Shown one piece after another: positions 44,826 through 55,062 of a DNA stretch of 64,000 nt. The translations under genes were made by a program, and so were the position numbers. The notes under the pieces are model-generated. The model was not told the DNA's origin. It saw only the letters and a program-made list of their open reading frames with translations, and made no database searches. Origin of the DNA: 13-2-20CM-66-19 sp963760225 (GTDB lineage Bacteria > Pseudomonadota > Gammaproteobacteria > Steroidobacterales > Steroidobacteraceae); the NCBI GenBank assembly GCA_963760225.1, contig CAVXCD010000002.1:682001-746000 (forward strand). The letters run 5' to 3'. Position 1 is the stretch's first letter; every line of letters begins with the position of its first letter.

Positions 44826-45260
44826 ATGCTGGAGATCAGGAGCCTTGAGGCGGCCGACCGCGGGCCGTGGCAACAGTTGTGGGACGGTTATCTGCACTTC
44901 TACCGGCAGCACCTGCCGCCCGAAGTCACCGACGCTACGTTTGCGCGGCTCATCGAGCCCGACGTGCAACCGTACGCCCTGGTGGCACAGCTAGACGGCG
45001 CGCTCGTCGGCTTCGCGCACTACCTGTATCACCCTTCCAGCTGGTCGCTGCAGCCGCTGTGCTATCTGGAGGACCTGTTCGTCGAGACACAAGTCCGCGG
45101 CAGCGGCGTCGGCCGTGCGCTGATCCAGGCGGTGTACGCCGCGGCGGACCAGGCGCAGGCGGCGAACGTCTACTGGCTGACGCAGGAGTTCAACGCCCCG
45201 GCGCGCGCGCTGTATGACACGCTCGCGCATCGCACTTCATTCATACGCTACGAACGCTGA
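44826..45260 (+). CDS. GNAT-family N-acetyltransferase
   Basis: This is a 144-aa acetyltransferase from ATG 44826. The fold begins MLEIRSLEAADRGPWQQLW. It includes ALVAQLDGALVGFAHYLYHP (strands 2-4) and the acetyl-CoA-binding segment CYLEDLFVETQVRGSGVGRA (motif A, V-x-x-x-x-R-G-x-G-x-G with RGSGVG). The usual end is VYWLTQEFNAPARALYDTLA. It transfers an acetyl group from acetyl-CoA to an amine; the acceptor is unknown. It is divergent from the DUF4136 lipoprotein. Confidence 0.9.
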   Translation: MLEIRSLEAADRGPWQQLWDGYLHFYRQHLPPEVTDATFARLIEPDVQPYALVAQLDGALVGFAHYLYHPSSWSLQPLCYLEDLFVETQVRGSGVGRALIQAVYAAADQAQAANVYWLTQEFNAPARALYDTLAHRTSFIRYER

Positions 45261-45649
45261 AGAACTGCTAAGACATTGCGTTACAACTGCTGCGCACGTT
45301 CCAACGCTAACCTAACATCGCACCGCCACCCGGGCGCCAGCGCCAACACGTTGCCGCTGCGCGTGAGTTGGAAGTCATCTCTCGATTGAGGTAGGCCGAG
45401 CGGCGCGGAGTGCGACGCAGGTCGCAATCTGCCGCATGCCCGCCCGCGCGTGCCGTGAGACGCATGTCTCACATTCCCACATATGTTGACTGCATCGGGC
45501 CTCTCAGGCACCGGCATGTGAGAACCATCGCGCCGGACATAAGCTGAAATTTCCGACACTTGCCGATGTGTATGACGGACTAAAGGCAGTGCCTTGTCCG
45601 CTGCCCGGGACGCAGGGTTCTCCCGGGTGGCGGACAACACATCAGGCGC
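45261..45649. other. Intergenic region upstream of the surface-protein operon
   Basis: This 389-nt region has no gene that I can support. It holds an inverted repeat GTGAGAC-GCAT-GTCTCAC (45455-45472), followed by AT-richer sequence with TTGACT (45487-45492). It is the likely promoter region of the three-gene operon, but no -10 box could be assigned firmly. Confidence 0.5.
45455..45472. promoter_or_regulatory. Inverted repeat upstream of the surface-protein operon
   Basis: GTGAGAC and GTCTCAC are exact reverse complements separated by GCAT. A -35-like TTGACT lies 14 nt downstream of the repeat. A 7-bp repeat is not rare by chance, so its value rests on position. Confidence 0.35.
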
Positions 45650-48600
45650 GTGTTTAACAGACATTCCCGCGGAAATCGCTGGGCGCAAGCCGTGGCGCGA
45701 GTTGTCGAGTGCTGGGTCGCTCGCAGCCGCGTTCGTACGGCGTTGCGCCCGGCTGCAGTCATCGCACCGCCGCGCGGCGTGCGGCGCTGGCACGCGCTGG
45801 CGCTGGCTGTTGGCGCGCTGTGTCTGTACTTCGGCGGTGGCAGCGCCTCAGCCGCGACCTGCGGTCCGGCCACCAGCGCCGGCACTGCGCCATCGGACTG
45901 GGCAACCTACTGTTGGCTCGACTTCAGCACCTACAACGATGCGCTGGCCCGCTCGGCCGGCGGGCAGAGTTTCTCGTTCACGCTCCAGGACGGCTCGACT
46001 CTGAACTTCACTGCGACGGTCACCACCACGGCGGCCACCGCGCTCACGCCCGTCGCCGTCCCTTCGTGGACAGGCGCGGCGGTCGGCAACACCGCATTTC
46101 TCGGCATCCCCGGCAAGCCGGTGCTCTACACGACCACCAGCGGCTCCACCGTTACCGTCACTTTCTCAGGCATCACGCTGACGCCACCGGCCGGGGTAAC
46201 GGCGGGAGCGACCTATTCGTTTGTCGGAGCCGATGGCGAATCGACCAATCAAAACGAGTCGCTGGCGTGGACCACCAACGGCGGTAACTGGACTCTGCTC
46301 GACAAGGTGCCACCGATCAGCGGCAACACCTATCCGACGGTCACCAATACCGGAACCACTTTCACTGAAACCGGCGTCGCCGGCACGGTCGGCGCTTACA
46401 TCGTCGGCTCGCTCAACCCGACCCAGGTGACCACGGTACTGGTGGCGGGCGGCTTGCAGGGGTCGATGTTCGCGGTGCGCTACTCGACCATCTCCCTAAA
46501 CAAGCAGCTCGCCAGCGGCCGCGTCAATCCGGCTGACCAGTTCACTTACAACATATCCGCAACGGCATCAGGCACGGTCCTCGGCACCGCCACCTCCACC
46601 GGCGCCGGTAACGGCCCGTTTACCGCCACCTCCTCGTTCCTGACGACGCAGCAGTCGCTCACTTTGAGCGAAGCCATGGCTGCGGGGAGCGTCAGCACGC
46701 TGGCGAACTACACGCCCACCCTGACGTGCACCAACGCCAACAGCTCGTCGACAACGCCGCTGCCGACGAACGTCAACACGACCTCTTACGTCATTCCCTC
46801 GATCAACTTCGGTGACGCCATTTCGTGTCTGTACACCAACACGAAACTCGTCCCGGGTCTGGCGGTCACCAAGTCAGCGCCATCACCGGCACTGAAAGTC
46901 GGCGTCAGCTCCACTTATACGCTCACCGTCACCAACACCGGCGCGATCCCCGCGACCACCGCGCAAGTCAAGGATCAGTTACCGGCGAATCTCACCTTTA
47001 TCTCCGCGGTCGGGACCAACTGGACGTGCACGGCTGCAGGATCGCTGCTCACCTGTCAATTCGCCGGCGGCACGATCGCCGTCGGCGGCACCTCGACGAT
47101 TGCCGTTACGGTGAGCGCGCCGGTAGCCGCTGGCGGCACCACCGACACCAACTACGCGTCCATCGATCCAACCGGCGGCAATGCGGCACCGGCGCCGGGA
47201 GCGGGCTGCACCCCCGCGGGCGACTGCGCCAATTCCGGGCCCAGCACCGTCATCTACATCAATGCGCAGCCGGCGAGCGGTACCGCGACCGCGGGCACCG
47301 CCGCGACGCCGATCGCCAACACGGTCGCCAGCGACACCGTGAACGGCGCGAGCGCCACGCTCGGGCCCGCCGGCAACGCGACCATCAGCCAGTCCGGTAC
47401 CTGGCCGACAGGCATCGCGCTCAATACCACGACCGGTGCGGTCACCACGACCGCCGGCGTTGGGCCGGGCACCTATTCCATCACCTATCAGCTGTGCGAC
47501 AGGGATACGCCGCCCGACTGCGCCACCGCCATCGACACGGTGACGGTAAACGCCAGCATCGTCCCGGCTGTGCACACCGGCACCGCTGTTGCGGGCACGG
47601 CCTCCACCCCCATCGCCAACGTGGCCACCGGCGGCACGGTCAATGGCTCGGCGGCGACCCTCGGTCCCACCGGCAATGCCACCGTCGCGCAGTCGGGCAC
47701 CTGGCCGGCAGGCATCGCGCTGAACACCACGAGCGGCGCGGTCACGACGACTGTCGCGGTGCCCCCGGGCAGCTACTCCATTGCCTATCAGCTGTGCGAC
47801 AAGAACACACCGCCCGACTGCGCTACCGCCACCGATACCGTCACCGTCACCGCCAGCATCATCCCGGCGACCGCCAGCGGAACTGCCGTGGCTGGTACCG
47901 CCTCGACTCCGATCGCCAACGTGGCGGCTGGCGGTACGGTCAATGGCGCAGCGGCGACCCTCGGTGCAGGTGGCAATGCCACCGTCGCGCAGTCCGGCAC
48001 CTGGCCGGCAGGCATCACTCTCAACACCACCAGCGGCGCGGTCACGACGACCGCCGCGGTGCCGCCGGGCAGCTATTCGATCACGTATCAGCTGTGCGAT
48101 AGAAGTACACCGCCGAACTGCGCCACCGCCACTGACACCGTCACCGTCAGCGCCAGCATCCTCCCGGCTGTGCAGACCGGCACGGCTGTTGCGGGCACCG
48201 CCTCTACCCCCATCGCCAACGTGGCCACCGGCGGCACCGTCAATGGCTCTGCGGCGACTCTCGGTGCAGGGGGTAATGCCACCGTCGCGCAGTCCGGCGC
48301 CTGGCCGGCAGGCATCGCGCTCAACACCACCACCGGCGCGGTGACGACGACCGCCGCCGTTGCACCGGGCAGCTATTCGATCACGTATCAGCTGTGCGAC
48401 AGAAGTACACCGCCGAACTGCGCCACCGCCACTGACACCGTCACCGTCAGCGCCAGCATCGTCCCGGTTGCGAAAACCGGCACCGCTGTTGCCGGCACCG
48501 CTTCGACTCCGATCGCCAACGTAGCCACCGGCGGCACCGTCAATGGCTCGCCGGCGACTCTCGGTGCAGGGGGTAATGCCACCGTCGCGCAGTCCGGCGC

Positions 48601-51600
48601 CTGGCCGGCAGGCATCGCGCTCAACACCACCAGCGGTGCGATCACGACGAGCGCTGCCGTACCGCCGGGCACCTATCTGCTGACCTATCAACTGTGTGAC
48701 CGGAACACACCGCCGAACTGCGCCACCGCCACCGACACGGTCGGCGTCAATGCGAGCATCGTTCCGGCCACCGCCACGGGAACTGCCGTTGCGGGAACGC
48801 CCTCGACACCGATCGCCAACGTTGCAGCGGGCGGTACGGTCAATGGCTCGCCGGCGACTCTCGGTGGAGGTGGCAATGCCACCGTCGCGCAGTCCGGCGC
48901 CTGGCCGGCCGGCCTGACTCTCAATACCACTTCAGGGGCGGTCACGACGACCGCGGCGCTGGCTCCGGGCAGCTATGCGATCGCCTATCAGCTGTGTGAC
49001 CGGAACACACCGCCGAACTGCGCCACCGCCACTGACAACGTCACCGTCAGCGCCAACATCCTGCCGGCTGCGCAAACCGGTACCGCTACGGCCGGCACCG
49101 CCTCGACGCCGATCGCGAACGTGGCGGCGGGGGGCACGGTTAATGGCGCGCCGGCGACCCTCGGTGCCGGTGGCAATGCCACGGTCGCGCAGTCGGGCAC
49201 CTGGCCCGCGGGCCTCGCGCTCAACACCAGTACCGGTGCGGTCACTACGACCGCTGCCGTGCCGCCTGGCAGCTACTCGCTGGTCTATCAGCTGTGTGAC
49301 AGGAACACCCCGCCGAACTGCGCCGCGGCCACCGATACCGTCACCGTCAACGCCAGCATCCTGCCGGCGGTGCAGACCGGTACCGCTACGGCCGGCACCG
49401 CCTCGACACCGATCGCCAACGTGGTCACCGGCGGTACGGTCAACGGCTCGGCACCCACCCTCGGTGCCGGGGGCAACGCCACCGTCGCGCAGTCCGGCGC
49501 CTGGCCGGCAGGCATCGCGCTCAACACCACCAGCGGTGCCGTCACGACGACGGCTGCCGTTCCACCCGGCAGCTACTCGATTGCCTATCAGCTGTGCGAC
49601 CGCAATACGCCGCCGAACTGCGCCACGGCCACCGACACCGTCACCGTCAAGGCCAGCATCCTGCCGGCAGTGCAGACCGGTACCGCTGTTGCCGGTACTG
49701 CCTCGACCCCGATCGCGAACGTGGTCACCGGCGGTACGGTCAACGGCGCAGCGGCCACCCTCGGTGCGGGGGGCAACGCCACGGTCGCGCAGTCCGGCGC
49801 CTGGCCGTCCGGCATCGCGCTCAACACCACCAGCGGTGCGATCACGACGACCGCCGCGGTGCCGCCGGGCACCTATCCCCTGACCTATCAACTCTGCGAC
49901 AGGAATTCCCCGCCCAACTGCGCCACGGCCAGCGACACGGTGACGGTAACCGCCAACATCGTCCCGGTCGCGCAAAGCGGTACCGCTGTTGCCGGCGTCC
50001 CCTCGACTCCGATCGCCGATGTTGCCACCGGCAGCACCGTCAATGGCTCGCCCGCGGTGCTGGGCGCCAGCGGCAATGCCACGGTCGCGCCGTCGGGCAG
50101 CTGGCCGACCGGCATCGCGCTCAACACCACAACGGGTGCCGTGACGACGACGGCTGCCGTGCCACCGGGCAGCTATTTGATCGCCGTGCAGCTGTGTGAC
50201 AAGAGCACCCCGGCGAACTGCGCGACGGTCACCGACAGCGTCAAGGTCACCGCGAACATTATTGCGCTCGCGCAAAGCGGCTCTGCGGTCTCCGGGGTCG
50301 CCTCCACGCCGATCGCCAACGTGGCCGCGCACGACACCGTCAATGGGTCGGCGGCGACGCTGGGAGCCGGCGGCAACGCGACGGTGACCGTTTCCGGAAC
50401 CTGGCCGGGCGGTATTGCGCTCAACACCACCAGCGGAGCGGTGACGGTCACCGCCAGCGTGGTGCCGGGAACCTACGCCATCGCCTATCAGCTGTGCGAC
50501 AGGAACACGCCGCCGGACTGCGCCACGGCTACCGACTCCGTGAAGGTCGTCGGCGGCGCGCTGCCCGTCGTCCTCACCGGCACGGCCGTCGCCGGCATCG
50601 CCTCCGCCCCGATCCCCAACATCGTCGCCGGCGCGACGGTCGACGGCGTTGCGGCAACGCTCGGGGCTTCGGGCAACGCCACCGTGTCGACGGTCGGCAC
50701 CTGGCCCAACGGCCTCAGTCTCAATGCAACGACCGGCGCGATATGGACCACGGTGGCGCTGATACCCGGAACCTACCAGGTCCGCTATCAGCTGTGTAAC
50801 CGACTGACACCGGCCAGCTGCGCCGTTGCGACCGACACAGTCACCGTCACGGCTCCTGTTGGCGGCACGCTCATGGTCAACAAGACGGCCAGCGTGCTGC
50901 AAGCGGCGATCGGCGACAGCGTGCAGTACCGGCTGCAGGTGCGCAATGCCGGCACCGGCGCCGTCGCGGACGTCAAGCTCCTCGACACGCTGCCGCTCGG
51001 CTTCAAGCTGATTGCCGGCACGGTTCAGATCGGAGTCGAGCCGGCGCTGCCGAAAAAGGCAGCGAACCCGCAAGGAACACCCGGACCTGAATTGAGCTTT
51101 TTCCTCGGCAACATCGCGCCGGGGGCTATCGTCGACATCTACTACGAGGTGCGGCTGGGCGTTGGCGCCGACCGTGGCAGCGGCATCAACCAGGCACAGG
51201 CCCAGGGTGCTGGTGTGCACTCACTGGTGGCGACCGCCCAGGTGCTGGTCAGCCTGGGCGCCTTCGACACTTCCGCCTGCGTGGTCGGCAAGATTTTCGT
51301 CGATTGCAACGGCAATCGCGTGCAGGACGCCGGTGAGCCGGGCATACCCGGCGTGCGGCTGTACTTCGAGGATGGCACCAACCTCACCAGCGACGAGCAC
51401 GGCAACTACAGTCTGTGCGGTCTTCGTCCGATCACGCACGTACTGAAGGTTGACGCGACCACGCTGCCCGCCGGCGGCCGGCTGGTGGTGCTGTCGAATC
51501 GCAATGCCGGTGACGGCAACAGCGTGTTCGTCGATCTGCGCGATGGCGAGCTGCATCGTGCTGATTTCGCCGAAGGCTCGTGTACCGACAAAGTCATGGA

Positions 51601-51757
51601 GGACGTCAAGCGACGGCGGGCCAAGCCGGTACTGGCGCCGCAGCCGCCGGCCGGTAAAGAGCATCTCGGCGTCGACTTCGAATCCAAGCCGACATCGTCG
51701 CTGGATCCTGCCCATCCGGGCGCCCCGACCTCCGGGGATCCAGGAGAGCGGCCGTGA
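45650..51757 (+). CDS. Giant repeat surface protein: DUF11, twelve 100-aa repeats, DUF11, SdrD-B-like
   Basis: This is a 2035-aa exported protein. GTG 45650 gives an Arg-rich leader before a normal signal peptide (RRWHALALAVGALCLYFGGG, SASA); GTG 45779 would place the signal at residue 1. The N-terminal region of about 330 residues is beta-rich. A DUF11 domain follows (VTKSAPSPALKVGVSSTYTL; about 402-530). Twelve tandem 100-aa repeats (about 545-1740) each contain GTAVAGTASTPIANV, GGNATVAQSGTWPAGIALN, TTSGAVTTT and YQLCDRNTPPNCATATDTV, with two Cys as C-x7-C. A second DUF11 domain (MVNKTASVLQAAIGDSVQYR) and an SdrD-B-like module (GKIFVDCNGNRVQDAGEPGI) end the protein. It is probably a long cell-surface fibre or adhesin held by the downstream barrel and OmpA proteins; the GTGA stop/start overlap couples them. 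Confidence 0.88.
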   Translation: MFNRHSRGNRWAQAVARVVECWVARSRVRTALRPAAVIAPPRGVRRWHALALAVGALCLYFGGGSASAATCGPATSAGTAPSDWATYCWLDFSTYNDALARSAGGQSFSFTLQDGSTLNFTATVTTTAATALTPVAVPSWTGAAVGNTAFLGIPGKPVLYTTTSGSTVTVTFSGITLTPPAGVTAGATYSFVGADGESTNQNESLAWTTNGGNWTLLDKVPPISGNTYPTVTNTGTTFTETGVAGTVGAYIVGSLNPTQVTTVLVAGGLQGSMFAVRYSTISLNKQLASGRVNPADQFTYNISATASGTVLGTATSTGAGNGPFTATSSFLTTQQSLTLSEAMAAGSVSTLANYTPTLTCTNANSSSTTPLPTNVNTTSYVIPSINFGDAISCLYTNTKLVPGLAVTKSAPSPALKVGVSSTYTLTVTNTGAIPATTAQVKDQLPANLTFISAVGTNWTCTAAGSLLTCQFAGGTIAVGGTSTIAVTVSAPVAAGGTTDTNYASIDPTGGNAAPAPGAGCTPAGDCANSGPSTVIYINAQPASGTATAGTAATPIANTVASDTVNGASATLGPAGNATISQSGTWPTGIALNTTTGAVTTTAGVGPGTYSITYQLCDRDTPPDCATAIDTVTVNASIVPAVHTGTAVAGTASTPIANVATGGTVNGSAATLGPTGNATVAQSGTWPAGIALNTTSGAVTTTVAVPPGSYSIAYQLCDKNTPPDCATATDTVTVTASIIPATASGTAVAGTASTPIANVAAGGTVNGAAATLGAGGNATVAQSGTWPAGITLNTTSGAVTTTAAVPPGSYSITYQLCDRSTPPNCATATDTVTVSASILPAVQTGTAVAGTASTPIANVATGGTVNGSAATLGAGGNATVAQSGAWPAGIALNTTTGAVTTTAAVAPGSYSITYQLCDRSTPPNCATATDTVTVSASIVPVAKTGTAVAGTASTPIANVATGGTVNGSPATLGAGGNATVAQSGAWPAGIALNTTSGAITTSAAVPPGTYLLTYQLCDRNTPPNCATATDTVGVNASIVPATATGTAVAGTPSTPIANVAAGGTVNGSPATLGGGGNATVAQSGAWPAGLTLNTTSGAVTTTAALAPGSYAIAYQLCDRNTPPNCATATDNVTVSANILPAAQTGTATAGTASTPIANVAAGGTVNGAPATLGAGGNATVAQSGTWPAGLALNTSTGAVTTTAAVPPGSYSLVYQLCDRNTPPNCAAATDTVTVNASILPAVQTGTATAGTASTPIANVVTGGTVNGSAPTLGAGGNATVAQSGAWPAGIALNTTSGAVTTTAAVPPGSYSIAYQLCDRNTPPNCATATDTVTVKASILPAVQTGTAVAGTASTPIANVVTGGTVNGAAATLGAGGNATVAQSGAWPSGIALNTTSGAITTTAAVPPGTYPLTYQLCDRNSPPNCATASDTVTVTANIVPVAQSGTAVAGVPSTPIADVATGSTVNGSPAVLGASGNATVAPSGSWPTGIALNTTTGAVTTTAAVPPGSYLIAVQLCDKSTPANCATVTDSVKVTANIIALAQSGSAVSGVASTPIANVAAHDTVNGSAATLGAGGNATVTVSGTWPGGIALNTTSGAVTVTASVVPGTYAIAYQLCDRNTPPDCATATDSVKVVGGALPVVLTGTAVAGIASAPIPNIVAGATVDGVAATLGASGNATVSTVGTWPNGLSLNATTGAIWTTVALIPGTYQVRYQLCNRLTPASCAVATDTVTVTAPVGGTLMVNKTASVLQAAIGDSVQYRLQVRNAGTGAVADVKLLDTLPLGFKLIAGTVQIGVEPALPKKAANPQGTPGPELSFFLGNIAPGAIVDIYYEVRLGVGADRGSGINQAQAQGAGVHSLVATAQVLVSLGAFDTSACVVGKIFVDCNGNRVQDAGEPGIPGVRLYFEDGTNLTSDEHGNYSLCGLRPITHVLKVDATTLPAGGRLVVLSNRNAGDGNSVFVDLRDGELHRADFAEGSCTDKVMEDVKRRRAKPVLAPQPPAGKEHLGVDFESKPTSSLDPAHPGAPTSGDPGERP
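47272..50860 (+). repeat. 300-bp tandem repeat array, 12 units
   Basis: Unit starts recur at exactly 300-bp steps from about 47280 to 50580 (the GTAxAGxxxTPIAN codons). Adjacent units 3 and 4 (from about 48060 and 48360) are identical over long stretches, while the last two (50280 and 50580) have diverged, so the interior is being homogenised by recombination. No unit is shifted in length, which indicates strong selection for a 100-residue fold. The array creates long open frames on the minus strand that are not genes. Confidence 0.95.
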
Positions 51758-54700
51758 AGGCACGGCTGCTGCACCGCGCCGTAGCGCTGAGCGTTCTGCT
51801 GCTCGGCGCAGTGGCGTCGGCGCTCGCTGCCGATGACGCCACCCTGGATGTGCCGCCGCTGCACCCGACGGTGCCCATCGATGCGGCGCAGATCGACGGC
51901 GATGCGGTGGCCTTCCGTGAGATCGGCGGCGGGGTACTGAACAGCCGCAACAGTGCATTACCGGTGGCAGCGGACGAGGGCCTGTGGCGGCGCTCGAAGG
52001 CTCTGCCGATTGGCAATCGGATACACCTGCACGTGTCCGACGCCAAGGCGCCGGCAGACGGGCATTCGGCGCTGCACCTGGTGGTGACGCTGCAGGACGC
52101 TTCCGGACAGCGGATTACGGCGATCACCCGGGTGCGCATCGAGACCAGCCTGGGACGGCTGCAGACCCGCTCGGGCAAGCAGGCGGCGGGGTTCGAGATG
52201 GCGCTCTCCAAGGGCATCGCCGAGCTTGATCTGGTCGCCCCGCCGACCGCGGGCACGGCACTGCTGCGAGTCTCCAGCGGCGCGGTGCGGGTGCAGGGCA
52301 AGGTCACCTTTGTCCCGGAGCTGCGCCCGCTGATGGCGGTCGGCATCATCGAGGCGGGTTTCAGCTCACAGCACGTGAGCGCCGATCCGAATGCGCCGGC
52401 CGCCGTAAACACCGGTTTTGAGGACAGCCTGCAGCACTGGGGCAACGATCCGAACAGCGGCTCGTTCTGGAACGCCGAAGGTCGCGCGGCCGGATTTGTC
52501 AAAGGCACGATCGACGGCGACGTGCTGCTCACCGGCGCTTTTGACTCGAACAAGATCGACACGCAGAAGTTCTTCGCCGACATCGACCCGAATCAGTATT
52601 TCCCGATTTCCGGCGACGCCTCCCTCGTCAACTATGACGCGCGCAGCACCAGCAAGCTGTACCTGCGGCTTGATCGGGGGCAGAGCCACCTTCTTTATGG
52701 CGACTTCCAGACGCTGCAGCCTGCCGAGACAACGTGGCTGGGAAGCTACGCCCGAACGCTGACCGGGTTCACCGGTCACTACGAAACGCCGATTACCAGA
52801 CTGAACGTCTTCGCGGCGATGTCCTCGTCGCACCAGTTCGTCGACGAGCAGCCCGGACGCGGGATCTCGGGACCCTACGCGGTGTCGCAGGCCAACGCGG
52901 TCGCCAACTCCGAAGTGGTGCAGCTGCTGGTGCGCGATCGCAACCAGCCCTCGATCATCCTCAGCAGCCAGACGCTGACGCGCTACGTCGACTACGACTT
53001 CGAGCCGTTTTCCGGACGGATCGTATTTCGCCAGCCGATTCCGAGCGTCGATGAGAATCTGAACCCGGTGTCGATCCGCATTACCTACGAGGTCGACAAT
53101 GGCGGGCCGCGCTACTTCGTCGACGGCGCGAGCGGTGAAGTACTGCTCAAGGACAGCGTATCGCTCGGCGCGCGTTATGCCGAGGATCGCGATCCCAATA
53201 CGCCATTCAAGCTGTATGGGGCCGACACCGTCTGGCGTCTGTCGAGTGAGACGACGCTGACCGTTGATGTGGCCCGCAGTGAGGGCAACCAGCTGTATGC
53301 GACCGCGTTGAACGGCACCATGAGCCCCGTCAGCATGACCTCGGGGCTGGCCACCTCCGATCCGGTCGGTAACGCCGGTCGCGTCGAGCTGGTGCATAAA
53401 GATGATGCACTGGACGCGCGCGTCTATGCGGTCACCACCGACGCCAACTTCGAGAATGCCAATGCCGGCCTCACCCCCGGCAGCAGCGAGGCGGGAGCGC
53501 ACGCGACTTACCGGTTGACGGAGCAAACGCAACTGGTGGTCGACGCATTGCATTCAACAGACCAGACCACCGACGCCCGGCGCACCGGCGCCACCGCAGA
53601 CATCGAGACGCACATCTGGAGCGGTGCCAAGCTGGAAACCGGATTGTCGTACGTGGATCAGAGCTACAACGCCGCAATCCCCGCGGTTGCTCAGTACGAC
53701 ATCGGCGCGGTTCCGGGCACCGCTACCGGCGCGCCGCTCAACAATACCGGCTTCGGTTTCAGCGGCAGCGGTCTGCTCGCCTCACCGCTCGGCGGCGCAC
53801 TGGGCCTGCCGCTGACGGGCGCCAACGCGCTGGTGGAGCAGGACTATCTGGCCGCGAGCGTGAAACTCACGCAGAAGATCACCGATGACGCCAGCGTCTA
53901 CGGGCAGTACGAGCACACCGTCGACGGCACGTCCGGGCAGTTAGTGAGCATCGGCGGCGAATATCGCATCAGTGATGCCGAGCGCTTCTATGCCCGCTAC
54001 GAGGATATCGATTCACTCACCGGCATCTACGGGCTCGGCGATGGCTCTACCGCCCACCAGCTGGTCGTCGGCCTCGACACCTCGTATATGCGTGACGGCA
54101 CCATCTACAACGAGTACCGCCTGGCCGGCGCCGAGTCCGGCCAGAGTGCCGCGGATGCGCTCGGCGTGCGCAACCTGTGGCACCTGTTCCCCGGTCTGGA
54201 TGCGACCACCTCGGTGGAACGGCAGCAAGTCATCGATCCCGCGCCGCTGGCCAACGCACCGGCCGGCATCCTCGTGGGTACCCAGTCGGCGACCGCAGTG
54301 GCTCTCGGGCTCGACTACGTCGGCAGCCCCGTGTGGAAGACCGCCGAGCGCGTCGAGTACCGCTTCGGCGACGTAGAGAACGAGTGGCTGTCGACATTCG
54401 CAGTCACCCGCAAGCTTACCGACGACTGGAGCCTGATCGGGCGAAACATCTATCTGTCCGCTACCACCACACAGCCCGGGCAACCGAACCTCGCCGAGGA
54501 ACAGGATCGTCTGCAGGCCGGTGTCGCCTACCGCGACAACGCGACCAACCAGTGGAACGTACTGGCACGCTACGAGTATCGGGTCGACAACAACAACACA
54601 CCCGTGACCGGCGGCGACACGCGCAGTCAGATCGTGGTGCTGAGCGCGGATTACCACCCGGTGCGCGCCTGGGAGTTCGAAGGCCAGCTGGCGGGCAAGA

Positions 54701-55062
54701 CGGTGAACGAGCTGCTGCAACAGGTCTACACGGACTACAGCGCCGTGCTGGTAGCCGCGCGGGCGACCTGGGACTTCAACCCTCAATGGGATGTGGGCGT
54801 GCTGGCCTCCAGCACCACCGGGGGCGGCACCAGTGATCAGGGCTGTGCGGTCGAAGTGGGCCGCCGCGTGATCGACAATCTGTGGGTGTCGGCAGGTGCC
54901 ATCGCCGGCCGCTACGCGGACGCCGAGCTCTTCAGCACGAACTCCTCCTGGCGCGGCGTGTACGTGCGCGTGCGCTTCAAGTTCGACGAGAGCACGTTCC
55001 GCATGGCAGACCCTGAAGCCAATCGCTCACTCGACAGCGCAGCGACGAGTCCACGCCAATGA
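51754..55062 (+). CDS. Outer-membrane beta-barrel protein with N-terminal Ig-like domain
   Basis: This is a 1102-aa exported protein. GTG 51754 overlaps the stop of the giant repeat protein (GTGA). After a signal peptide (1-25), residues about 80-200 form a bacterial Ig-like domain (LHLVVTLQDASGQRITAITR, VSSGAVRVQGKVTFVPE). Then comes ADIDPNQYFPISGDASLVNY and YLRLDRGQSHLLYGDF. The remaining about 750 residues are amphipathic strands alternating aromatic and polar residues (LVSIGGEYRISDAERFYARY, WNVLARYEYRVDN, GVYVRVRFKFDE), as in large outer-membrane barrels without a TonB plug. It probably anchors or exports the upstream repeat protein at the outer membrane (inference). The OmpA gene overlaps its stop (ATGA). 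Confidence 0.75.
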   Translation: MKARLLHRAVALSVLLLGAVASALAADDATLDVPPLHPTVPIDAAQIDGDAVAFREIGGGVLNSRNSALPVAADEGLWRRSKALPIGNRIHLHVSDAKAPADGHSALHLVVTLQDASGQRITAITRVRIETSLGRLQTRSGKQAAGFEMALSKGIAELDLVAPPTAGTALLRVSSGAVRVQGKVTFVPELRPLMAVGIIEAGFSSQHVSADPNAPAAVNTGFEDSLQHWGNDPNSGSFWNAEGRAAGFVKGTIDGDVLLTGAFDSNKIDTQKFFADIDPNQYFPISGDASLVNYDARSTSKLYLRLDRGQSHLLYGDFQTLQPAETTWLGSYARTLTGFTGHYETPITRLNVFAAMSSSHQFVDEQPGRGISGPYAVSQANAVANSEVVQLLVRDRNQPSIILSSQTLTRYVDYDFEPFSGRIVFRQPIPSVDENLNPVSIRITYEVDNGGPRYFVDGASGEVLLKDSVSLGARYAEDRDPNTPFKLYGADTVWRLSSETTLTVDVARSEGNQLYATALNGTMSPVSMTSGLATSDPVGNAGRVELVHKDDALDARVYAVTTDANFENANAGLTPGSSEAGAHATYRLTEQTQLVVDALHSTDQTTDARRTGATADIETHIWSGAKLETGLSYVDQSYNAAIPAVAQYDIGAVPGTATGAPLNNTGFGFSGSGLLASPLGGALGLPLTGANALVEQDYLAASVKLTQKITDDASVYGQYEHTVDGTSGQLVSIGGEYRISDAERFYARYEDIDSLTGIYGLGDGSTAHQLVVGLDTSYMRDGTIYNEYRLAGAESGQSAADALGVRNLWHLFPGLDATTSVERQQVIDPAPLANAPAGILVGTQSATAVALGLDYVGSPVWKTAERVEYRFGDVENEWLSTFAVTRKLTDDWSLIGRNIYLSATTTQPGQPNLAEEQDRLQAGVAYRDNATNQWNVLARYEYRVDNNNTPVTGGDTRSQIVVLSADYHPVRAWEFEGQLAGKTVNELLQQVYTDYSAVLVAARATWDFNPQWDVGVLASSTTGGGTSDQGCAVEVGRRVIDNLWVSAGAIAGRYADAELFSTNSSWRGVYVRVRFKFDESTFRMADPEANRSLDSAATSPRQ

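Noticed and set aside
46979..51220. Long minus-strand open frames (570 and 762 codons) across the giant repeat gene
   Set aside because: They are a by-product of the 300-bp repeat and GC-biased codon positions. Translations are Arg/Gly/Asp-rich low-complexity repeats without domains, while the plus frame has signal peptide, DUF11 and SdrD-like modules.
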